DNA of 64,000 bases. It comes from Cunninghamia lanceolata. Its lineage: Eukaryota > Streptophyta > Pinopsida > Cupressales > Cupressaceae. How positions within the stretch are numbered: the stretch's first letter is position 1; each line of letters starts with the position of its first letter. The position numbers and the translations under genes were made by a program. The DNA is taken from contig BSBN01000233.1 of assembly GCA_027924645.1 (NCBI GenBank), forward strand, positions 9,194,501 to 9,258,500. Direction: 5' to 3'. The notes under the pieces are model-generated. The model was not told where the DNA came from. It did no database searches and was given only the letters and a program-made list of their open reading frames with translations. Shown piece after piece: positions 56,936 through 64,000 of the stretch.

Positions 56936-57961
56936 TGTTACGGGTAAAATTGGATAATATCAAAATGAATTATAAACCTAATAACTCAATGGAATATACA
57001 AATAACAAAGATTAAAACAAGTAAACAAACTTACAGAGATTTATTACCTCACGGCTTCCATTGTTCACCTATTCTTGATTGATCTTTGGTGATGAATGTA
57101 GCCCCCAGGAAGCTTGCTTCCTTGCTTTGTTTCCTCATGATGACAATAGAGAAATGGCTCAGATACTTATTGTATTAATATGAGCTTCAATACAATGTAG
57201 GATGGATAATGGACAATGCGAGAGTGGGTGTCCCAATGGCATGCTATGGATTTGACAGAGTAATCTTACTTGAAAGCTTCTTGATATGCAATAGAAGAAT
57301 AGAGGATTATTTATAGAATTGTGTGAGAGAAGATCGACAGTGTAGAAGAAATAAGAAGATCAATGGTAGAGGATGTTTGAGAGAATGTGCGTGAATAGAA
57401 AGAAGACATGTGTCATTCAAAAAGTTTCTTTGTTTGAGTTAACTTCTTTCTTGATGAGGATGAGCTTTGATTTCAAAAATTAGAATATATTTTTCTAATT
57501 TAAGAGTTTGTTGATAAAAATAAGGTTGCTTTAAATTAGTTAACTCAGCTTTTGCTTTTGCATGACAAGGAAGATTTATTTTTAGAACATTTGGAAGATA
57601 AGAAAGCATATTAAATAAATAAATTTATTTAATTGTTTGTGCAAGATTTAGAAGAATAAATAAAATATTTGATTATATTTTATTTTTGGAGACTGAAATT
57701 TAATTTAAATAAATTTGCATTTTATTTAAATTTAGAAGAATGAATGATTTAATTAAATAATTAAAATTATTTAATTGTTTGGAAGAATAAAGTTGATATC
57801 GATGAAATTAATTAAATAAATGTAATTTATTCAATTAATGGGAGGAAAATGAATCAAATAAATAAATTGATTTATTTATTTATTGATAGAGGAATATTAA
57901 GATGAAATAAATATTTAAAATATTTATTTAGATAGAGTCATGTCATTTTTAGATGTATACA
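56936..57961 (-). repeat. Element E 5' LTR (1.03 kb)
   Basis: TGTTACGGG...ATGTATACA, aligned with 14075-15075. It carries the minus-strand TATAAATA at 57308-57315. It has a 25-30 base insertion relative to the other copy near 57335-57365 (AGATCGACAGTGTAGAAG...), which could be a tandem slip. Confidence 0.9.
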
Positions 57962-57966
57962 ATTTG
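57962..57966. repeat. Target-site duplication of element E (right)
   Basis: ATTTG, identical to 14070-14074. Confidence 0.88.
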
Positions 57967-58938
57967 TATATTAATTTATTGCCTAATGTTGTAATTACTT
58001 GCACATTCAGTTTGGTCACTTAGTTGAGGTGGCACGGTGACATGTCATCTTACTTGGAATGTGACTTGGATGGTCAAGTCAAACCTACATGGATTTGGGT
58101 GTCCCATTTGAGGTGGCACTATTATTCCATGTGTCGGCATCTTGTGGTGTGTGGAAGACAATATTCCATATGACAAAATCTATGACGCATAAGAGCCAAG
58201 TTTGGAGATTCCTGTGACAAGTGATGACAAGTGTTGGTGAGGATCTTTACATGATGGAAAGGCATCTTTGGGTGCCCAAGTTGGGCTATGAAATGTTGTA
58301 AGAGGAATATGTTATATTGAGCATTGTATGATGGATTCTCTTACAACATTTAAGGTTGTTATGTTGGGAAAATCTATGACAACTATAATATACATAAGAA
58401 CATCTGTCATACTTCTATTTTTAGCATGGAGCACTCCTATGTTGGGAAAGTCAAATCTGCCATGTATGATAGATGTAAAGGATGTAATTGTAGCAAGGAC
58501 AAGTATCCTTTGATGTGGGATGATGGCCATGTGGACAAGGTGGACGCCTATCCCAAGATGCTCTCAATATTTGCCTTGTAATCCCTATATATTGCATAGT
58601 GTTTTTACAGGTACTATTATGTTGCCGGAATAACTCTAGAATTGACATTTGAAGACTCTTGTAAGAACTTACATTACAAGTGTATTGTAAACACCTATTG
58701 TTTCAGCTAATACATTGTGCAGGTTTTAGAGTGTGGGGTTTTTTACCTGAAAAGTTTTTCCCCATGTACATCTTGTGTCTTCTTCTCTCTGTCTACATTC
58801 TTTTTTATGTTTGCTGTTGTAATATCTCTAATATATGTTTCATATTGCTGCAATTGTAAAGGTTGTAAAGAATTTGCATATCTCTCCCCTCATTAGATTA
58901 GTTTAGGAAATGATTTTCACACACCTAGCTTCCTTTCA
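57967..58938 (+). repeat. Element D 5' LTR, second segment
   Basis: It resumes D's LTR (TATATTAATTTATTGCC) and matches 63230 onward in the 3' LTR. It ends CTTCCTTTCA before the primer site. With 14018-14074 the LTR totals about 1.03 kb. A TATA box (CTATATATT) lies at 58585-58593. No gene; frames on both strands around 58312-58648 are chance. Confidence 0.9.
58585..58593 (+). promoter_or_regulatory. TATA box in element D 5' LTR
   Basis: CTATATATT in the context AATCCCTATATATTGCATAG; the same sequence is present in the 3' LTR near 63845. Confidence 0.6.
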
Positions 58939-58940
58939 GT

Positions 58941-58953
58941 TGGTATCAAAGCC
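58941..58953 (+). promoter_or_regulatory. Element D primer binding site (tRNA-iMet type)
   Basis: TGGTATCAAAGCC lies two bases after the LTR end; it differs from the initiator tRNA-Met complement TGGTATCAGAGCC at one position. Confidence 0.88.
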
Positions 58954-59056
58954 TAGCTAGTTTTGGTCCTAGCTACTGGGTAGGGGTTTTTTGTACTGAT
59001 CTTAGATTGAGTCAGAGTCTATGCAGAGTATTCTGAAATCTTGTTGCAGGAAGGAG

Positions 59057-59860
59057 ATGGCAGGCACATCAAGAATAATAAAGGTTGAAAAGTTTAATGG
59101 CAGCAATTTCAAGTTGTGGAAACTCAAAATGGAAGACATGCTCATTGATAGAGACCTATGGGAAGCAATTTCTAGTGTAAAACCAGTGGCAATGTCCCAA
59201 GATGATTGGGATCTCAAATATCGTAAAGCCAAGGGTCTTATGAGAGTCTATTTGGCTGATTCTGTCCTGTTAAATCTTCATGAAGAGAAAACTACGAAGG
59301 GTCTGTGGAAGAAACTTGGTGATGTTTATCAGGCTAAATCACTGGTAAACAAGTTGTTCCTATGGAAGAAGCTATATTCTATGAGGATGGAAAATGGAGG
59401 ATCTATTGCTGATCACATGAATGCTTTTAATATGCTACTTGTACAATTGACATCCATTGGTGTGAAGATGGAGGAGGAGGATTGGTGTTTGACCTTGCTT
59501 TTTTCTTTACCAGATTCATGGGATCATCTTGTTATGGCCATTGGGAGTACCACATCTACTTTTAAAATGGAAGATGTGGTGTCTTTGTTGTTATCTGAAG
59601 AGATGCAGAGAAAGTAATCCGAATCAGCCAAAGAAGCTCTTACAATTCGTGGAAGACCCAAGGAGAAAGGGAAAAGGAAAGACAAGAAAGCTGAGAAGGG
59701 TCGATCCAAATCCCGTGGGATTTCAAATCTCATAGAAAGTCCAAGGTGCTATGTTGGAACTGTGGGAAAACTGGGCATTTCTAAAAGGAATGCAAAGAGG
59801 AGAAAAAGAAGAAAAAGAAGAATGTCCCAGATTCATATTCTGACAAGTCACAAGATGATG
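59057..59860 (+). pseudogene. Element D gag
   Basis: ATG at 59057 (MAGTSRIIKVEKFNGSNFKL), the typical copia gag start with FNG-x-NF-x-x-W. The capsid runs through ADHMNAFNMLLVQLTSIGVK and SLPDSWDHLVMAI to MEDVVSLLLSEEMQRK, where a stop at 59615 breaks it. A CCHC knuckle follows at about 59752-59795 (CWNCGKTGHF, stop, KEC). The protein would package D RNA. Confidence 0.85.
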
Positions 59861-59869
59861 GTGATGCCT

Positions 59870-61149
59870 TCATTATAGCCTTGGCCACCCATGCATCTGA
59901 TGATGTGTGGATGATTGATTATGGTGCATCTTTCCACATGACCTCGTATCGAGACTGGTTCACAAAATATGAAGAGTTCGATGGTGGAAGAGTGTACTTA
60001 GGTGATGACTCTCATCTGAAGATAGTTAGCCATGGAAGAGTCACAATTTGATTCCCTAATGGATAAGTGAAGGGGATCTCTGGGGTTATGCACATCCCAG
60101 GCTTGGCATGGAACCTACTTTCTATAAGTAAATTGAATGATGCAGGTGTACAAGTTGTCTTCTCAAAAGAAGGATGCAAGATGACTAGAGTAGCTATGGT
60201 ACTTGCGAAGGGTACTCAGAGAGGTACTCTATTTCAACTAGAGGCATGTGTTTCACAATGCAATATTTCTTCTAATTCGAAGAAGAGAGCTGCATTCACT
60301 TCATCCCCACCATTGGAACCAGTAACTAAAAGATTTGTTGTATCAAATTCTAATGGTAGTACATTTTGGGTACCTAAAGGTGCTCATGCTTTGGAAGTTA
60401 AGCTTCCTATTGAGAAGACAATGTTATGGCATAAGAGACTTGGTGACATTGGTGAGAAGGGTCTTAGAACCCTAAAAAATGAAAACCTCGTTGAGGGCTT
60501 AAATGATTGTAACCTCATTTTGAATTTTGCAAACATTGTATATATGGAAAGAAAAATCATGTTCAATTTTACTCAAATTCTCATAAGTCTTTTGGTGTAT
60601 TGGATCTTATTTATTTTGATGTGTTTGGTCTAGTTAATGTTCCTTTAAACTCTAAATCTGTATATTTTGTATCTTTCATAGATGACTATAGTAGAAGGAC
60701 ATGGATTTATTTTCTCAGAAGCAAACCTGGAGTCTCTAGTTGGTTTAAAGAGTTTAAAGCCTTTGATAAAAATAAGACTAGTAAAAAGATTAAGTGTTTG
60801 AAAACTGACAACGGTGGTGAGTTTTGTTTGGTAGAGTTCGATAAGTTCTGTAAAGAGCAACGGATTGAAAGACATAAGACAACTCCATCCACCCCGTAGC
60901 AAAATGGAGTTGTAGAGAGGATGAACAGGACACTTATGGAGAAGGCTAGGAGTATGCTTAGTGGAGAAAGCCTCGAACAAAAGTTTTGGGTTGAAGCTAT
61001 AGCCACTACTTGCTACCTGGTAAACAAGTCTTTTACATTAGCTCTTGTTTGTAAGACACCTATGGAGATGTCGTTGGGTAAGAAGCTTTCAGTTAGACAT
61101 CTTCGTGTTTTTGATTGTGAGGCATATGCACATGTGCCTAGAGAGAAAT
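59870..61149 (+). pseudogene. Element D protease and integrase
   Basis: The protease signature is MIDYGASFHMTS at 59917-59931; the usual D-S-G-A-S is changed to D-Y-G-A-S. The pre-integrase zinc region contains MLWHKRLGDIGEKGLRTL (60421 on). The integrase core has DLIYFDVFGLVN (D), KCLKTDNGGEFCL (D) and, after a stop (TAG where CAG is expected, 60897), QNGVVERMNRTLMEKARSML (E), then FWVEAIATTCYLVNKS. Stops and a frameshift near 60560 inactivate it. Integrase precedes RT, the copia order. Confidence 0.85.
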
Positions 61150-61157
61150 AGTCTAAA

Positions 61158-62570
61158 TTGGAGAACAAGGCTATTAAGTGTATCTTCATTGGCTATGGTG
61201 TTGGTGTGAAAGGATACAAGCTTTGGGATCCTATGGCTGAAAAAGTGTTGTATAGAATAAGTGTTATTTTTAGAGAGCTAACACCTTCTTCAACTTTTGT
61301 ACAGCCAGAAGAGAAAGAAAAGAAAGAGGATGTGGTTTAGTTTCCTTCTACCCCTGAGAAGACTAAACCAAATGACCCTATTGGACCTAATGATGAGGAG
61401 AGCTCTGGTGACTCTGAAAGTTCAAAAGATGAAGTAGAACCTCCACCTCAGCCTTTAAGGAGGTCCACACGAATTAGGAAGCAACCTAAGAGGTTTGGTT
61501 ATACATTGCTTGATTCTAGTTGTGCTTTTCCTTTGCTTACTAATGCTGATTAGCCTAGAACTATGACAGAGGCTATGGGCATGAAAGATGCAGGTTCCTG
61601 GAAGGAGGCCATGGAAGATGAGATGGCTTCTTTAGAAAAGAATAAAACTTGGGACTTGTTGCCTTTTCTTGATGGTTATAAACCTGTTGGATGCAAATGG
61701 GTTTTCAAGAAGAAATTTGGTGCAAATGGTAGTGTTGAAAAGTATAATGCCAGATTGGTTGCGAAGGGGTACTCACAAGTGGAGGGAATTGATTATGGTG
61801 AAATTTTCTCTCCTATTGTAAAGATGACATCTATTTGGTTCATGTTATCTCCTGCAACTGCTTATGATCTAGAAGTGGAACAACTAGATGTGGAGACAAC
61901 TTTCCTTTATGGTGACTTGGAGGAAGAGATTTATTTGTCACAGCCAGAGCATTACATAGAAAGAGGTAAAGAAAATTTGGTTTTCAAGTTAAAGAAGTCT
62001 TTGTATGGATTGAAACAATCTCCTAGGATGTGGTACTTGAAGTTTGATGCCTTTGTGTTGTTGATTGTATATCTGAGATAGAAATCACATCATTGTGTGT
62101 ATTATAAGTTTGACAATGATCGTATTCTTAGTTTTACACTATATGTTGATGATATGTTGCTGATTGGGAATGGTAAGAATATGATTTTTGATTTGAAGTC
62201 TCGGTTGTCAGGATAGTTTGAGATGAAAAACTTAGGGGTAGCCAGCTACATTCTGGGAATGGAAATTAGAAGAGATAGAGAAAACATAAAACTTTGGTTA
62301 AGCCAGAGTAAGTATGTGAAGACCGTGTTGGATAGATTCCACATGGAAGATTGTAGACCATTGACTGTTCCTGTATCATTGGAAACAAAGTTGTTTGTTA
62401 ATGATTATCCAAAGTTTCCTTCTAAGATGGAGGATATGAGTAGAGTACCTTATGCTAGTGTTGTTGGTAGCTTGATGTATGCTATGGTCTATACAAGACC
62501 AGACATTGCCCAAGTAGAGTCCTTAATCAGTTTATGGCTAATCCTAGACGGGTACATTAGCATACAGTAA
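61158..62570 (+). pseudogene. Element D reverse transcriptase
   Basis: It includes the integrase tail (IFIGYGVGVKGYKLWDP), a linker (REREQ-like KPNDPIGPNDEE), then RT: SWKEAMEDEMASLEKNKTWD, VGCKWVFKKKFGANGSVEKY, ARLVAKGYSQVEGIDYGEIF, LDVETTFLYGDLEEEIYLSQ, KSLYGLKQSPRMWY. The YVDD box (LYVDDMLLIGNG) lies near 62140-62175 in a shifted frame. Downstream are MKNLGVASYILGMEIRRDRE and YASVVGSLMYAMVYTRPDIA. At least three stops. Confidence 0.85.
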
Positions 62571-63123
62571 AGCGAGTGTTTAGATATTTGTAGGGTACTT
62601 TTGAGTATTCCCTATGTTCTCATGGTCATCCTACAAGACCTCCACATTCTATATGTATTTGTGGATTTATGGATTCTGATTGGGCAGGTGACATTGATAG
62701 AAGGAGATCCACCAGTGCTTATGTGTTTACTATATTCGGGGGTGCAATTAGTTGGATGAGTAAGTGACAACCTCTAGTTTCTTTTTCCATGATAGAAGTT
62801 GAGTATATGGCAGCAACTCATGCTTGTAAGGAAGCCAATTGGCTTAAGAGGTTGTGTTTAGATATTGGTGTTGATGCAAGATAGATTACTATATGTTGTG
62901 ATAGTCAGATTGCAATTTGCTTAGCAAAGAATCTGACTTTCCATGCCAGAACAAAGCATATTGATGTACAGTTTCATTTTGTGTGAGACATGGTTAAGGA
63001 TGGCAAGGTGATATTGGAGAAAGTAGACACTTTGAACAATGTTGTAGATACATTGACGAAACCAGTGATAGAGAAGTTCAGATGGTGTTCGGAGTCTATG
63101 GGCCTCTTGACCCCTAGCAGTTA
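62571..63123 (+). pseudogene. Element D RNase H
   Basis: The sequence reads GFMDSDWAGDIDRRRSTSAY (D), a stop, then MIEVEYMAATHACKEANWLK (E), CCDSQIAICLAKN (D), FHARTKHIDVQFHFV and DTLTKPVIEKFRWC, ending in TAA at about 63121-63123. Several internal stops. This is the C-terminal domain of the copia polyprotein. Confidence 0.82.
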
Positions 63124-63161
63124 AATCTTGTCATTTCTTTTGGCTCTTGCAAGGTGTTCAA

Positions 63162-63173
63162 CAAGTGGGAGAA
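63162..63173 (+). promoter_or_regulatory. Element D polypurine tract
   Basis: AAGTGGGAGAA(T) directly precedes the 3' LTR, the standard copia tract. Confidence 0.88.
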
Positions 63174-64000
63174 TATTGGGAATTAAGGTGTCTCAACCTT
63201 TTTAAATTCCTAGCATTATTTATTTATTTGTATATTAATTTATTGCCTAATTTTGTAATTACTTGCACATTCAGTTTGGTCACTTAGTTGAGGTGACATG
63301 GTGACATGTCATCTTACTTGGAATGTAACTTGGATGGTCAAGTCAAACCTACATGGATTTGGGCATCGCATTTTAGGTGGCACTATTATGCCATGTGTCA
63401 GCATCTTGTGGTGTCTAGAAGACAATATTCGATATGACAAAATCTATGACACGTAATAGCCAAGTTTGGAGATTCCTATGACAAGTGATGACAAGTGTCG
63501 GTGAGGATCTTTGCATGAGGGAAAGGCATCTTTGGGTGCCCAAGTTGGGCTATGACATGTTGTAAGAGGAATATTCTATATTTAGCATTGTATTATAGAT
63601 TCTCTTACAACATTTAAGGTTGTTATGTTGGTAAAATCTATGACAACTTTAAGATACATAAGAGCATCTGTCATAGTCTATTTTTAGCATGGAGCACTCC
63701 TATGTTGGGAAAGTCAAAGTTGCCATGTATGATAGTTTAAGGGATGTAATTTCAGCAAGGACAAGTGTCCTTTGATGTTGGATGATCACCATGTGGCCAA
63801 GGTGGACGCCTATCCCAAGATGCTCTTAATATTTGCCTTGTAATCCCTATATATTGCATAGTTTGGAGTTGTAGTTACATAGTGTTTTTACAGGTACTGT
63901 TATGCTACCAGAATAACTCCAGAATCGACATTTGAAGACTCTTGTAAGAACTTGCATTGCAAGTGTATTGTAAACACCCATTGTTTTAGATAATACATTG
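63174..64000 (+). repeat. Element D 3' LTR, cut by window end
   Basis: It starts TATTGGGAATTAAGG (TG mutated to TA) and matches the two 5' LTR segments to about position 826 of ~1,030. It carries a second copy of the TATA region near 63845 and a short insertion (TTGGAGTTGTAGTTACATAG, about 63862-63881) absent from the 5' LTR. Its uninterrupted ATTTG site proves the E insertion in the other LTR. Confidence 0.9.

Larger units (their letters stand above)
14075..57961 (-). mobile_element. Element E: Tat-like Ty3/gypsy retrotransposon, nested in D
   Basis: E has LTRs at 14075-15075 and 56936-57961, a primer site at 56913-56931 and a polypurine tract at 15076-15089, all minus strand. Without the nested B it would be about 15.7 kb. 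Minus-strand order is gag, protease, G-patch segment, RT, degenerate RNase H, archaeal-type RNase H, integrase, then a long 3' region with an antisense PMD gene. The archaeal-type RNase H between RNase H and integrase is the hallmark of the plant Tat lineage. Reading frames are interrupted by many stops. Confidence 0.9.
14018..64000 (+). mobile_element. Element D: degenerate Ty1/copia retrotransposon, 3' end off window
   Basis: D starts at 14018 (TGTTGGAAATTAAGG). After the 43.9-kb insertion of E it continues at 57967, with 5' LTR to 58938, primer site 58941-58953, gag, protease, integrase, RT and RNase H on the plus strand, a polypurine tract at 63162-63173 and a 3' LTR from 63174. Integrase before RT is the copia order. 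Every domain carries stops or frameshifts, so it is inactive. Confidence 0.9.

Noticed and set aside
58312..58648. Overlapping frames of 61-72 codons in D's LTR
   Set aside because: LTR sequence with no domain; differences in the 3' LTR break the frames.

Overview
This window is intergenic DNA from a land plant with a large, retrotransposon-filled genome. I see no functional host gene, rRNA, tRNA or CRISPR. The evidence for a plant is direct: Ty3/gypsy elements carry a second, archaeal-type RNase H, one carries an antisense plant-mobile-domain (PMD) gene, and the Ty1/copia elements use an initiator-tRNA-Met-type primer site. A gymnosperm-like genome is plausible from the very long LTRs and deep nesting, but that is inference.

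Layout. Positions 1-14017 hold a tandem segmental duplication. A truncated LTR (1-510) and a spacer (511-2984) are followed by a complete gag-only copia-type element, here called A (2985-11985, minus strand, target-site duplication GGGTT). The right LTR plus spacer is then repeated at 11476-14017. At 14018 a plus-strand Ty1/copia element, D, begins inside the second spacer copy; its 3' LTR runs off the window. The first spacer copy preserves the empty D site at 2540-2544.

D's 5' LTR is split by E (14075-57961, minus strand, duplication ATTTG), a Tat-like Ty3/gypsy element with gag, protease, a G-patch segment, RT, a degenerate RNase H, an archaeal-type RNase H and integrase. An antisense PMD gene with its own TATA box lies near its 3' LTR. 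That antisense gene is split by B (17495-45640, minus strand, duplication TATAG). B is a gypsy element of about 22 kb with 6.86-kb LTRs. B's right LTR is in turn split by C (36653-43873, minus strand), a non-autonomous relative. The nesting is C in B in E in D.

The most unusual biology is in the B/C pair. B's LTR carries a long (about 1,450-codon), apparently spliced coding region of unknown function, while C's LTR has matching flanks without it. B places the archaeal-type RNase H before RT, whereas E has the usual order after RT-RNase H. B and C share a zinc-knuckle-like module, C-x2-H-x3-H-x4-C-x2-C, present twice in B's pol region and once in C's single intact ORF, alongside the usual gag CHHC knuckle. 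B and C also share LTR termini, primer site and two predicted 3'-UTR hairpins, as expected for an autonomous/non-autonomous pair.

Most reading frames are decayed by single stops (often TAG where CAG is expected) and frameshifts. A's gag, B's integrase and C's ORF are the longest intact frames. Boundaries were set by aligning repeats by eye; domain names rest on motif recognition, not on database searches.
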